This document shows positions 1-14,500 of a stretch of 64,000 nt of DNA, in pieces. The translations under genes and the position numbers were made by a program. The notes beneath the pieces were generated by a model. The model was not told the origin of the DNA. It was given only the letters and a program-made list of their open reading frames with translations, and did no database searches. Within the stretch, counting starts at the first letter, position 1. Each line of letters begins with the position of its first letter. The stretch spans positions 1,674,001 through 1,738,000 of the forward strand of contig JAJQJQ010000014.1 in the NCBI GenBank assembly GCA_028622995.1, written 5' to 3'. This stretch comes from Panagrolaimus kolymaensis. Its lineage: Eukaryota > Nematoda > Chromadorea > Rhabditida > Panagrolaimidae.

Positions 1-846
1 GATTTCAAAGCGTCAAAAAATATTTATAAAATTTATTTTAACACCTTTGTTTTATTTTTATTTTTAAAAACTAAAGTATTCTAATTCAACGGAAACATCT
101 CCTCAATATTTCTGATTTGTGATGTTCCCTCTAATTTTGCAGATTTCAAAGCGTCAAAAAATATTTATAAAATTTATTTTAACACCTTTGAATTAATTAA
201 ATTTTTAAAAATCAAAAATTTATAATTCAACGGAAACATCTCCTCAATATTTCTGATTTGTGATGTTCCCTCTAATTTTGCAGATTTCAAAGCGTCAAAA
301 AATATTTATAAAATTTATTTTAACACCTTTGAATTAATTAAATTTTTAAAAATCAAAAATTTATAATTCAACGGAAACATCTCCTCAATATTTCTGATTT
401 GTGATTTTCCCTCTAATTTTGCAGATTTCAAAGCGTCAAAAAATATTTATAAAATTTATTTTAACACCTTTGTTTTATTTTTATTTTTAAAAACCAAAGT
501 ATTCTAATTCAACGGAAACATCTCCTCAATATTTCTGATTTGTGATGTTCCCTCTAATTTTGCAGATTTCAAAGCGTCAAAAAATATTTATAAAATTTAT
601 TTTAACACCTTTGAATTAATTAAATTTTTAAAAATCAAAAATTTATAATTCAACAGAAACATCTCCTCAATATTTCTGATTTGTGATGTTCCCTCTAATT
701 TTGCAGATTTCAAAGCGTCAAAAAATATTTATAAAATTTATTTTAACACCTTTGAATTAATTAAATTTTTAAAAATCAAAAATTTATAATTCAACAGAAA
801 CATCTCCTCAATATTTCTGATTTGTGATGTTCCCTCTAATTTTGCA

Positions 847-3800
847 GATTTCAAAGCGTCAAAAAATATTTATAAAATTTATTTTAACACCTTTGAATTA
901 ATTAAATTTTTAAAAACCAAAGTATTCTAATTCAACGGAAACATCTCCTCAATATTTCTGATTTGTGATGTTCCCTCTAATTTTGCAGATTTCAAAGCGT
1001 CAAAAAATATTTATAAAATTTATTTTAACACCTTTGAATTAATTAAATTTTTAAAAACCAAAGTATTCTAATTCAACGGAAACATCTCCTCAATATTTCT
1101 GATTTGTGATTTTCCCTCTAATTTTGCAGATTTCAAAGCGTTAAAAAATATATATAAAATTTATTTTAACACCTTTGAATTAATTAAATTTTTAAAAACC
1201 AAAGTATTCTAATTCAACGGAAACATCTCCTCAATATTTCTGATTTGTGATGTTCCCTCTAATTTTGCAGATTTCAAAGCGTCAAAAAATATTTTTAAAA
1301 TTTATTTTAACACCTTTGAATTAATTAAATTTTTAAAAACCAAAGTATTCTAATTAAACGGAAACATCTCCTCAATATTTCTGATTTGTGATGTTCCCTC
1401 TAATTTTGCAGATTTCAAAGCGTCAAAAAATATTTATAAAATTTATTTTAACACCTTTGAATTAATTAAATTTTTAAAAATCAAAAATTTATAATTCAAC
1501 GGAAACATCTCCTCAATATTTCTGATTTGTGATGTTCCCTCTAATTTTGCAGATTTCAAAGCGTCAAAAAATATTTATAAAATTTATTTTAACACCTTTG
1601 TTTTATTTTTATTTTTAAAAACCAAAGTATTCTAATTCAACGGAAACATCTCCTCAATATTTCTGATTTGTGATGTTCCCTCTAATTTTGCAGATTTCAA
1701 AGCGTCAAAAAATATTTATAAAATTTATTTTAACACCTTTGAATTAATTAAATTTTTAAAAACCAAAGTATTCTAATTCAACGGAAACATCTCCTCAATA
1801 TTTCTGATTTGTGATGTTCCCTCTAATTTTGCAGATTTCAAAGCGTCAAAAAATATTTATAAAATTTATTTTAACACCTTTGAATTAATTAAATTTTTAA
1901 AAATCAAAAATTTATAATTCAACGGAAACATCTCCTCAATATTTCTGATTTGTGATTTTCCCTCTAATTTTGCAGATTTCAAAGCGTCAAAAAATATTTA
2001 TAAAATTTATTTTAACACCTTTGAATTAATTAAATTTTTAAAAACCAAAGTATTCTAATTCAACGGAAACATCTCCTCAATATTTCTGATTTGTGATGTT
2101 CCCTCTAATTTTGCAGATTTCAAAGCGTCAAAAAATATTTATAAAATTTATTTTAACACCTTTGAATTAATTAAATTTTTAAAAATCAAAAATTTATAAT
2201 TCAACGGAAACATCTCCTCAATATTTCTGATTTGTGATGTTCCCTCTAATTTTGCAGATTTCAAAGCGTCAAAAAATATTTATAAAATTTATTTTAACAC
2301 CTTTGTTTTATTTTTATTTTTAAAAACCAAAGTATTCTAATTCAACGGAAACATCTCCTCAATATTTCTGATTTGTGATGTTCCCTCTAATTTTGCAGAT
2401 TTCAAAGCGTCAAAAAATATTTATAAAATTTATTTTAACACCTTTGAATTAATTAAATTTTTAAAAACCAAAGTATTCTAATTCAACGGAAACATCTCCT
2501 CAATATTTCTGATTTGTGATGTTCCCTCTAATTTTGCAGATTTCAAAGCGTCAAAAAATATTTATAAAATTAATTTTAACACCTTTGAATTAATTAAATT
2601 TTTAAAAATCAAAAATTTATAATTCAACGGAAACATCTCCTCAATATTTCTGATTTGTGATTTTCCCTCTAATTTTGCAGATTTCAAAGCGTCAAAAAAT
2701 ATTTATAAAATTTATTTTAACACCTTTGTTTTATTTTTATTTTTAAAAACCAAAGTATTCTAATTCAACGGAAACATCTCCTCAATATTTCTGATTTGTG
2801 ATGTTCCCTCTAATTTTGCAGATTTCAAAGCGTCAAAAAATATTTATAAAATTTATTTTAACACCTTTGAATTAATTAAATTTTTAAAAATCAAAAATTT
2901 ATAATTCAACAGAAACATCTCCTCAATATTTCTGATTTGTGATGTTCCCTCTAATTTTGCAGATTTCAAAGCGTCAAAAAATATTTATAAAATTTATTTT
3001 AACACCTTTGAATTAATTAAATTTTTAAAAATCAAAAATTTATAATTCAACAGAAACATCTCCTCAATATTTCTGATTTGTGATGTTCCCTCTAATTTTG
3101 CAGATTTCAAAGCGTCAAAAAATATTTATAAAATTTATTTTAACACCTTTGAATTAATTAAATTTTTAAAAACCAAAGTATTCTAATTCAACGGAAACAT
3201 CTCCTCAATATTTCTGATTTGTGATGTTCCCTCTAATTTTGCAGATTTCAAAGCGTCAAAAAATATTTATAAAATTTATTTTAACACCTTTGAATTAATT
3301 AAATTTTTAAAAATCAAAAATTTATAATTCAACAGAAACATCTCCTCAATATTTCTGATTTGTGATGTTCCCTCTAATTTTGCAGATTTCAAAGCGTCAA
3401 AAAATATTTATAAAATTTATTTTAACACCATTGAATTAATTAAATTTTTAAAAACCAAAGTATTCTAATTCAACGGAAACATCTCCTCAATATTTCTGAT
3501 TTGTGATGTTCCCTCTAATTTTGCAGATTTCAAAGCGTCAAAAAATATTTATAAAATTTATTTTAACACCTTTGAATTAATTAAATTTTTAAAAACCAAA
3601 GTATTCTAATTCAACGGAAACATCTCCTCAATATTTCTGATTTGTGATGTTCCCTCTAATTTTGCAGATTTCAAAGCGTCAAAAAATATTTATAAAATTT
3701 ATTTTAACACCTTTGAATTAATTAAATTTTTAAAAATCAAAAATTTATAATTCAACAGAAACATCTCCTCAATATTTCTGATTTGTGATGTTCCCTCTAA

Positions 3801-5076
3801 TTTTGCAGATTTCAAAGCGTCAAAAAATATTTATAAAATTTATTTTAACACCTTTGAATTAATTAAATTTTTAAAAACCAAAGTATTCTAATTCAACGGA
3901 AACATCTCCTCAATATTTCTGATTTGTGATGTTCCCTCTAATTTTGCAGATTTCAAAGCGTCAAAAAATATTTATAAAATTTATTTTAACACCTTCGAAT
4001 TAATTAAATTTTTAAAAACCAAAGTATTCTAATTCAACGGAAACATCTCCTCAATATTTCTGATTTGTGATGTTCCCTCTAATTTTGCAGATTTCAAAGA
4101 GTCAAAAAATATTTATAAAATTTATTTTAACACCTTTGAATTAATTAAATTTTTAAAAATCAAAAATTTATAATTCAACAGAAACATCTCCTCAATATTT
4201 CTGATTTGTGATGTTCCCTCTAATTTTGCAGATTTCAAAGCGTCAAAAAATATTTATAAAATTTATTTTAACACCTTTGAATTAATTAAATTTTTAAAAA
4301 TCAAAAATTTATAATTCAACAGAAACATCTCCTCAATATTTCTGATTTGTGATGTTCCCTCTAATTTTGCAGATTTCAAAGCGTCAAAAAATATTTATAA
4401 AATTTATTTTAACACCTTCGAATTAATTAAATTTTTAAAAACCAAAGTATTCTAATTCAACGGAAACATCTCCTCAATATTTCTGATTTGTGATGTTCCC
4501 TCTAATTTTGCAGATTTCAAAGCGTCAAAAAATATTTATAAAATTTATTTTAACACCTTTGAATTAATTAAATTTTTAAAAACCAAAGTATTCTAATTCA
4601 ACGGAAACATCTCCTCAATATTTCTGATTTGTGATGTTCCCTCTAATTTTGCAGATTTCAAAGCGTCAAAAAATATTTATAAAATTTATTTTAACACCTT
4701 TGAATTAATTAAATTTTTAAAAACCAAAGTATTCTAATTCAACGGAAACATCTCCTCAATATTTCTGATTTGTGATTTTCCCTCTAATTTTGCAGATTTC
4801 AAAGCGTTAAAAAATATATATAAAATTTATTTTAACACCTTTGAATTAATTAAATTTTTAAAAACCAAAGTATTCTAATTCAACGGAAACATCTCCTCAA
4901 TATTTCTGATTTGTGATGTTCCCTCTAATTTTGCAGATTTCAAAGCGTCAAAAAATATTTTTAAAATTTATTTTAACACCTTTGAATTAATTAAATTTTT
5001 AAAAACCAAAGTATTCTAATTAAACGGAAACATCTCCTCAATATTTCTGATTTGTGATGTTCCCTCTAATTTTGCA
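847..5076 (+). repeat. 26-monomer (3666-bp) higher-order spacing in left arm
   Basis: Private variants recur exactly 3666 bp (26 x 141) apart. The gcgtta variant with ttaaaaaata is at 1141 and 4807, the attttt variant is at 1291 and 4957, and a monomer with attaaacgg follows each. The four monomers 847-1410 and 4513-5076 have the same type order. The same spacing continues for the ccattg variant at 3428 and 7094. The blocks between these markers do not match monomer by monomer (10 A versus 36 B, for example), so this is an old or partly overwritten duplication, not a clean tandem higher-order repeat. Confidence 0.7.
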
Positions 5077-6204
5077 GATTTCAAAGCGTCAAAAAATATT
5101 TATAAAATTTATTTTAACACCTTTGAATTAATTAAATTTTTAAAAACCAAAGTATTCTAATTCAACGGAAACATCTCCTCAATATTTCTGATTTGTGATG
5201 TTCCCTCTAATTTTGCAGATTTCAAAGCGTCAAAAAATATTTATAAAATTTATTTTAACACCTTTGAATTAATTAAATTTTTAAAAATCAAAAATTTATA
5301 ATTCAACGGAAACATCTCCTCAATATTTCTGATTTGTGATGTTCCCTCTAATTTTGCAGATTTCAAAGCGTCAAAAAATATTTATAAAATTTATTTTAAC
5401 ACCTTTGTTTTATTTTTATTTTTAAAAACCAAAGTATTCTAATTCAACGGAAACATCTCCTCAATATTTCTGATTTGTGATGTTCCCTCTAATTTTGCAG
5501 ATTTCAAAGCGTCAAAAAATATTTATAAAATTTATTTTAACACCTTTGAATTAATTAAATTTTTAAAAACCAAAGTATTCTAATTCAACGGAAACATCTC
5601 CTCAATATTTCTGATTTGTGATGTTCCCTCTAATTTTGCAGATTTCAAAGCGTCAAAAAATATTTATAAAATTTATTTTAACACCTTTGAATTAATTAAA
5701 TTTTTAAAAATCAAAAATTTATAATTCAACGGAAACATCTCCTCAATATTTCTGATTTGTGATGTTCCCTCTAATTTTGCAGATTTCAAAGCGTCAAAAA
5801 ATATTTATAAAATTTATTTTAACACCTTTGTTTTATTTTTATTTTTAAAAACCAAAGTATTCTAATTCAACGGAAACATCTCCTCAATATTTCTGATTTG
5901 TGATGTTCCCTCTAATTTTGCAGATTTCAAAGCGTCAAAAAATATTTATAAAATTTATTTTAACACCTTTGAATTAATTAAATTTTTAAAAACCAAAGTA
6001 TTCTAATTCAACGGAAACATCTCCTCAATATTTCTGATTTGTGATGTTCCCTCTAATTTTGCAGATTTCAAAGCGTCAAAAAATATTTATAAAATTTATT
6101 TTAACACCTTTGAATTAATTAAATTTTTAAAAATCAAAAATTTATAATTCAACGGAAACATCTCCTCAATATTTCTGATTTGTGATTTTCCCTCTAATTT
6201 TGCA

Positions 6205-9200
6205 GATTTCAAAGCGTCAAAAAATATTTATAAAATTTATTTTAACACCTTTGTTTTATTTTTATTTTTAAAAACCAAAGTATTCTAATTCAACGGAAAC
6301 ATCTCCTCAATATTTCTGATTTGTGATGTTCCCTCTAATTTTGCAGATTTCAAAGCGTCAAAAAATATTTATAAAATTTATTTTAACACCTTTGAATTAA
6401 TTAAATTTTTAAAAATCAAAAATTTATAATTCAACAGAAACATCTCCTCAATATTTCTGATTTGTGATGTTCCCTCTAATTTTGCAGATTTCAAAGCGTC
6501 AAAAAATATTTATAAAATTTATTTTAACACCTTTGAATTAATTAAATTTTTAAAAATCAAAAATTTATAATTCAACAGAAACATCTCCTCAATATTTCTG
6601 ATTTGTGATGTTCCCTCTAATTTTGCAGATTTCAAAGCGTCAAAAAATATTTATAAAATTTATTTTAACACCTTTGAATTAATTAAATTTTTAAAAATCA
6701 AAAATTTATAATTCAACAGAAACATCTCCTCAATATTTCTGATTTGTGATGTTCCCTCTAATTTTGCAGATTTCAAAGCGTCAAAAAATATTTATAAAAT
6801 TTATTTTAACACCTTTGAATTAATTAAATTTTTAAAAATCAAAAATTTATAATTCAACAGAAACATCTCCTCAATATTTCTGATTTGTGATGTTCCCTCT
6901 AATTTTGCAGATTTCAAAGCGTCAAAAAATATTTATAAAATTTATTTTAACACCTTTGAATTAATTAAATTTTTAAAAATCAAAAATTTATAATTCAACA
7001 GAAACATCTCCTCAATATTTCTGATTTGTGATGTTCCCTCTAATTTTGCAGATTTCAAAGCGTCAAAAAATATTTATAAAATTTATTTTAACACCATTGA
7101 ATTAATTAAATTTTTAAAAACCAAAGTATTCTAATTCAACGGAAACATCTCCTCAATATTTCTGATTTGTGATGTTCCCTCTAATTTTGCAGATTTCAAA
7201 GCGTCAAAAAATATTTATAAAATTTATTTTAACACCTTTGAATTAATTAAATTTTTAAAAACCAAAGTATTCTAATTCAACGGAAACATCTCCTCAATAT
7301 TTCTGATTTGTGATGTTCCCTCTAATTTTGCAGATTTCAAAGCGTCAAAAAATATTTATAAAATTTATTTTAACACCTTTGAATTAATTAAATTTTTAAA
7401 AATCAAAAATTTATAATTCAACAGAAACATCTCCTCAATATTTCTGATTTGTGATGTTCCCTCTAATTTTGCAGATTTCAAAGCGTCAAAAAATATTTAT
7501 AAAATTTATTTTAACACCTTTGAATTAATTAAATTTTTAAAAACCAAAGTATTCTAATTCAACGGAAACATCTCCTCAATATTTCTGATTTGTGATGTTC
7601 CCTCTAATTTTGCAGATTTCAAAGCGTCAAAAAATATTTATAAAATTTATTTTAACACCTTTGAATTAATTAAATTTTTAAAAATCAAAAATTTATAATT
7701 CAACGGAAACATCTCCTCAATATTTCTGATTTGTGATTTTCCCTCTAATTTTGCAGATTTCAAAGCGTCAAAAAATATTTATAAAATTTATTTTAACACC
7801 TTTGTTTTATTTTTATTTTTAAAAACCAAAGTATTCTAATTCAACGGAAACATCTCCTCAATATTTCTGATTTGTGATGTTCCCTCTAATTTTGCAGATT
7901 TCAAAGCGTCAAAAAATATTTATAAAATTTATTTTAACACCTTTGAATTAATTAAATTTTTAAAAACCAAAGTATTCTAATTCAACGGAAACATCTCCTC
8001 AATATTTCTGATTTGTGATGTTCCCTCTAATTTTGCAGATTTCAAAGCGTCAAAAAATATTTATAAAATTTATTTTAACACCTTTGAATTAATTAAATTT
8101 TTAAAAATCAAAAATTTATAATTCAACGGAAACATCTCCTCAATATTTCTGATTTGTGATGTTCCCTCTAATTTTGCAGATTTCAAAGCGTCAAAAAATA
8201 TTTATAAAATTTATTTTAACACCTTTGTTTTATTTTTATTTTTAAAAACCAAAGTATTCTAATTCAACGGAAACATCTCCTCAATATTTCTGATTTGTGA
8301 TGTTCCCTCTAATTTTGCAGATTTCAAAGCGTCAAAAAATATTTATAAAATTTATTTTAACACCTTTGAATTAATTAAATTTTTAAAAACCAAAGTATTC
8401 TAATTCAACGGAAACATCTCCTCAATATTTCTGATTTGTGATGTTCCCTCTAATTTTGCAGATTTCAAAGCGTCAAAAAATATTTATAAAATTTATTTTA
8501 ACACCTTTGAATTAATTAAATTTTTAAAAATCAAAAATTTATAATTCAACGGAAACATCTCCTCAATATTTCTGATTTGTGATTTTCCCTCTAATTTTGC
8601 AGATTTCAAAGCGTCAAAAAATATTTATAAAATTTATTTTAACACCTTTGTTTTATTTTTATTTTTAAAAACCAAAGTATTCTAATTCAACGGAAACATC
8701 TCCTCAATATTTCTGATTTGTGATGTTCCCTCTAATTTTGCAGATTTCAAAGCGTCAAAAAATATTTATAAAATTTATTTTAACACCTTTGAATTAATTA
8801 AATTTTTAAAAATCAAAAATTTATAATTCAACAGAAACATCTCCTCAATATTTCTGATTTGTGATGTTCCCTCTAATTTTGCAGATTTCAAAGCGTCAAA
8901 AAATATTTATAAAATTTATTTTAACACCTTTGAATTAATTAAATTTTTAAAAATCAAAAATTTATAATTCAACAGAAACATCTCCTCAATATTTCTGATT
9001 TGTGATGTTCCCTCTAATTTTGCAGATTTCAAAGCGTCAAAAAATATTTATAAAATTTATTTTAACACCTTTGAATTAATTAAATTTTTAAAAATCAAAA
9101 ATTTATAATTCAACAGAAACATCTCCTCAATATTTCTGATTTGTGATGTTCCCTCTAATTTTGCAGATTTCAAAGCGTCAAAAAATATTTATAAAATTTA

Positions 9201-9629
9201 TTTTAACACCATTGAATTAATTAAATTTTTAAAAACCAAAGTATTCTAATTCAACGGAAACATCTCCTCAATATTTCTGATTTGTGATGTTCCCTCTAAT
9301 TTTGCAGATTTCAAAGCGTCAAAAAATATTTATAAAATTTATTTTAACACCTTTGAATTAATTAAATTTTTAAAAACCAAAGTATTCTAATTCAACGGAA
9401 ACATCTCCTCAATATTTCTGATTTGTGATGTTCCCTCTAATTTTGCAGATTTCAAAGCGTCAAAAAATATTTATAAAATTTATTTTAACACCTTTGAATT
9501 AATTAAATTTTTAAAAATCAAAAATTTATAATTCAACAGAAACATCTCCTCAATATTTCTGATTTGTGATGTTCCCTCTAATTTTGCAGATTTCAAAGCG
9601 TCAAAAAATATTTATAAAATTTATTTTAA
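6205..9629 (+). repeat. 15-monomer (2115-bp) spacing, run of caacag type-A monomers
   Basis: The ccattg variant recurs at 7094 and 9209, 2115 bp (15 x 141) apart, and again at 11465 (16 monomers later). In each of the first two cases it is preceded by a C-type monomer and a run of A-type monomers carrying caacag, five copies in the first instance and three in the second. It is followed by the same order B, A-with-caacag, B. The change in run length shows addition or loss of whole monomers without loss of phase. Confidence 0.65.
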
Positions 9630-11562
9630 CACCTTTGAATTAATTAAATTTTTAAAAACCAAAGTATTCTAATTCAACGGAAACATCTCCTCAATATTTC
9701 TGATTTGTGATGTTCCCTCTAATTTTGCAGATTTCAAAGCGTCAAAAAATATTTATAAAATTTATTTTAACACCTTTGAATTAATTAAATTTTTAAAAAT
9801 CAAAAATTTATAATTCAACGGAAACATCTCCTCAATATTTCTGATTTGTGATGTTCCCTCTAATTTTGCAGATTTCAAAGCGTCAAAAAATATTTATAAA
9901 ATTTATTTTAACACCTTCGAATTAATTAAATTTTTAAAAACCAAAGTATTCTAATTCAACGGAAACATCTCCTCAATATTTCTGATTTGTGATGTTCCCT
10001 CTAATTTTGCAGATTTCAAAGCGTCAAAAAATATTTATAAAATTTATTTTAACACCTTTGTTTTATTTTTATTTTTAAAAACCAAAGTATTCTAATTCAA
10101 CGGAAACATCTCCTCAATATTTCTGATTTGTGATGTTCCCTCGAATTTTGCAGATTTCAAAGCGTCAAAAAATATTTATAAAATTTATTTTAACACCTTC
10201 GAATTAATTAAATTTTTAAAAACCAAAGTATTCTAATTCAACGGAAACATCTCCTCAATATTTCTGATTTGTGATGTTCCCTCTAATTTTGCAGATTTCA
10301 AAGCGTCAAAAAATATTTATAAAATTTATTTTAACACCTTTGTTTTATTTTTATTTTTAAAAACCAAAGTATTCTAATTCAACGGAAACATCTCCTCAAT
10401 ATTTCTGATTTGTGATGTTCCCTCTAATTTTGCAGATTTCAAAGCGTCAAAAAATATTTATAAAATTTATTTTAACACCTTTGTTTTATTTTTATTTTTA
10501 AAAACCAAAGTATTCTAATTCAACGGAAACATCTCCTCAATATTTCTGATTTGTGATGTTCCCTCTAATTTTGCAGATTTCAAAGCGTCAAAAAATATTT
10601 ATAAAATTTATTTTAACACCTTCGAATTAATTAAATTTTTAAAAACCAAAGTATTCTAATTCAACGGAAACATCTCCTCAATATTTCTGATTTGTGATGT
10701 TCCCTCTAATTTTGCAGATTTCAAAGCGTCAAAAAATATTTATAAAATTTATTTTAACACCTTTGTTTTATTTTTATTTTTAAAAACCAAAGTATTCTAA
10801 TTCAACGGAAACATCTCCTCAATATTTCTGATTTGTGATGTTCCCTCTAATTTTGCAGATTTCAAAGCGTCAAAAAATATTTATAAAATTTATTTTAACA
10901 CCTTCGAATTAATTAAATTTTTAAAAACCAAAGTATTCTAATTCAACGGAAACATCTCCTCAATATTTCTGATTTGTGATGTTCCCTCTAATTTTGCAGA
11001 TTTCAAAGCGTCAAAAAATATTTATAAAATTTATTTTAACACCTTTGTTTTATTTTTATTTTTAAAAACCAAAGTATTCTAATTCAACGGAAACATCTCC
11101 TCAATATTTCTGATTTGTGATGTTCCCTCTAATTTTGCAGATTTCAAAGCGTCAAAAAATATTTATAAAATTTATTTTAACACCTTTGAATTAATTAAAT
11201 TTTTAAAAATCAAAAATTTATAATTCAACAGAAACATCTCCTCAATATTTCTGATTTGTGATGTTCCCTCTAATTTTGCAGATTTCAAAGCGTCAAAAAA
11301 TATTTATAAAATTTATTTTAACACCTTTGAATTAATTAAATTTTTAAAAATCAAAAATTTATAATTCAACAGAAACATCTCCTCAATATTTCTGATTTGT
11401 GATGTTCCCTCTAATTTTGCAGATTTCAAAGCGTCAAAAAATATTTATAAAATTTATTTTAACACCATTGAATTAATTAAATTTTTAAAAACCAAAGTAT
11501 TCTAATTCAACGGAAACATCTCCTCAATATTTCTGATTTGTGATGTTCCCTCTAATTTTGCA

Positions 11563-14500
11563 GATTTCAAAGCGTCAAAAAATATTTATAAAATTTATTT
11601 TAACACCTTTGTTTTATTTTTATTTTTAAAAACCAAAGTATTCTAATTCAACGGAAACATCTCCTCAATATTTCTGATTTGTGATGTTCCCTCTAATTTT
11701 GCAGATTTCAAAGCGTCAAAAAATATTTATAAAATTTATTTTAACACCTTCGAATTAATTAAATTTTTAAAAACCAAAGTATTCTAATTCAACGGAAACA
11801 TCTCCTCAATATTTCTGATTTGTGATGTTCCCTCTAATTTTGCAGATTTCAAAGCGTCAAAAAATATTTATAAAATTTATTTTAACACCTTTGTTTTATT
11901 TTTATTTTTAAAAACCAAAGTATTCTAATTCAACGGAAACATCTTCTCAATATTTCTGATTTGTGATTTTCCCTCTAATTTTGCAGATTTCAAAGCGTCA
12001 AAAAATATTTATAAAATTTATTTTAACACCTTTGAATTAATTAAATTTTTAAAAACCAAAGTATTCTAATTCAACGGAAACATCTTCTCAATATTTCTGA
12101 TTTGTGATTTTCCCTCTAATTTTGCAGATTTCAAAGCGTCAAAAAATATTTATAAAATTTATTTTAACACCTTTGAATTAATTAAATTTTTAAAAACCAA
12201 AGTATTCTAATTCAACGGAAACATCTCCTCAATATTTCTGATTTGTGATGTTCCCTCTAATTTTGCAGATTTCAAAGCGTCAAAAAATATTTATAAAATT
12301 TATTTTAACACCTTTGTTTTATTTTTATTTTTAAAAACCAAAGTATTCTAATTCAACGGAAACATCTCCTCAATATTTCTGATTTGTGATGTTCCCTCTA
12401 ATTTTGCAGATTTCAAAGCGTCAAAAAATATTTATAAAATTTATTTTAACACCTTTGTTTTATTTTTATTTTTAAAAACCAAAGTATTCTAATTCAACGG
12501 AAACATCTTCTCAATATTTCTGATTTGTGATTTTCCCTCTAATTTTGCAGATTTCAAAGCGTCAAAAAATATTTATAAAATTTATTTTAACACCTTTGAA
12601 TTAATTAAATTTTTAAAAACCAAAGTATTCTAATTCAACGGAAACATCTCCTCAATATTTCTGATTTGTGATGTTCCCTCTAATTTTGCAGATTTCAAAG
12701 AGTCAAAAAATATTTATAAAATTTATTTTAACACCTTTGAATTAATTAAATTTTTAAAAATCAAAAATTTATAATTCAACAGAAACATCTCCTCAATATT
12801 TCTGATTTGTGATGTTCCCTCTAATTTTGCAGATTTCAAAGCGTCAAAAAATATTTATAAAATTTATTTTAACACCTTTGTTTTATTTTTATTTTTAAAA
12901 ACCAAAGTATTCTAATTCAACGGAAACATCTTCTCAATATTTCTGATTTGTGATTTTCCCTCTAATTTTGCAGATTTCAAAGCGTCAAAAAATATTTATA
13001 AAATTTATTTTAACACCTTTGAATTAATTAAATTTTTAAAAACCAAAGTATTCTAATTCAACGGAAACATCTCCTCAATATTTCTGATTTGTGATGTTCC
13101 CTCTAATTTTGCAGATTTCAAAGAGTCAAAAAATATTTATAAAATTTATTTTAACACCTTTGAATTAATTAAATTTTTAAAAACCAAAGTATTCTAATTC
13201 AACGGAAACATCTCCTCAATATTTCTGATTTGTGATGTTCCCTCTAATTTTGCAGATTTCAAAGAGTCAAAAAATATTTATAAAATTTATTTTAACACCT
13301 TTGAATTAATTAAATTTTTAAAAATCAAAAATTTATAATTCAACAGAAACATCTCCTCAATATTTCTGATTTGTGATGTTCCCTCTAATTTTGCAGATTT
13401 CAAAGCGTCAAAAAATATTTATAAAATTTATTTTAACACCTTTGAATTAATTAAATTTTTAAAAACCAAAGTATTCTAATTCAACGGAAACATCTCCTCA
13501 ATATTTCTGATTTGTGATGTTCCCTCTAATTTTGCAGATTTCAAAGCGTCAAAAAATATTTATAAAATTTATTTTAACACCTTCGAATTAATTAAATTTT
13601 TAAAAACCAAAGTATTCTAATTCAACGGAAACATCTCCTCAATATTTCTGATTTGTGATTTTCCCTCTAATTTTGCAGATTTCAAAGCGTCAAAAAATAT
13701 TTATAAAATTTATTTTAACACCTTTGAATTAATTAAATTTTTAAAAACCAAAGTATTCTAATTCAACGGAAACATCTCCTCAATATTTCTGATTTGTGAT
13801 GTTCCCTCTAATTTTGCAGATTTCAAAGCGTCAAAAAATATTTATAAAATTTATTTTAACACCTTCGAATTAATTAAATTTTTAAAAACCAAAGTATTCT
13901 AATTCAACGGAAACATCTCCTCAATATTTCTGATTTGTGATGTTCCCTCTAATTTTGCAGATTTCAAAGCGTCAAAAAATATTTATAAAATTTATTTTAA
14001 CACCTTTGTTTTATTTTTATTTTTAAAAACCAAAGTATTCTAATTCAACGGAAACATCTCCTCAATATTTCTGATTTGTGATGTTCCCTCTAATTTTGCA
14101 GATTTCAAAGCGTCAAAAAATATTTATAAAATTTATTTTAACACCTTTGTTTTATTTTTATTTTTAAAAACCAAAGTATTCTAATTCAACGGAAACATCT
14201 CCTCAATATTTCTGATTTGTGATGTTCCCTCTAATTTTGCAGATTTCAAAGCGTCAAAAAATATTTATAAAATTTATTTTAACACCTTTGTTTTATTTTT
14301 ATTTTTAAAAACCAAAGTATTCTAATTCAACGGAAACATCTCCTCAATATTTCTGATTTGTGATGTTCCCTCTAATTTTGCAGATTTCAAAGCGTCAAAA
14401 AATATTTATAAAATTTATTTTAACACCTTCGAATTAATTAAATTTTTAAAAACCAAAGTATTCTAATTCAACGGAAACATCTCCTCAATATTTCTGATTT

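Noticed and set aside
48..64. CENP-B box in the ttcgaattaatta stretch of D monomers
   Set aside because: The ttcg and a spacing start like the box, but the required cggg part is absent.
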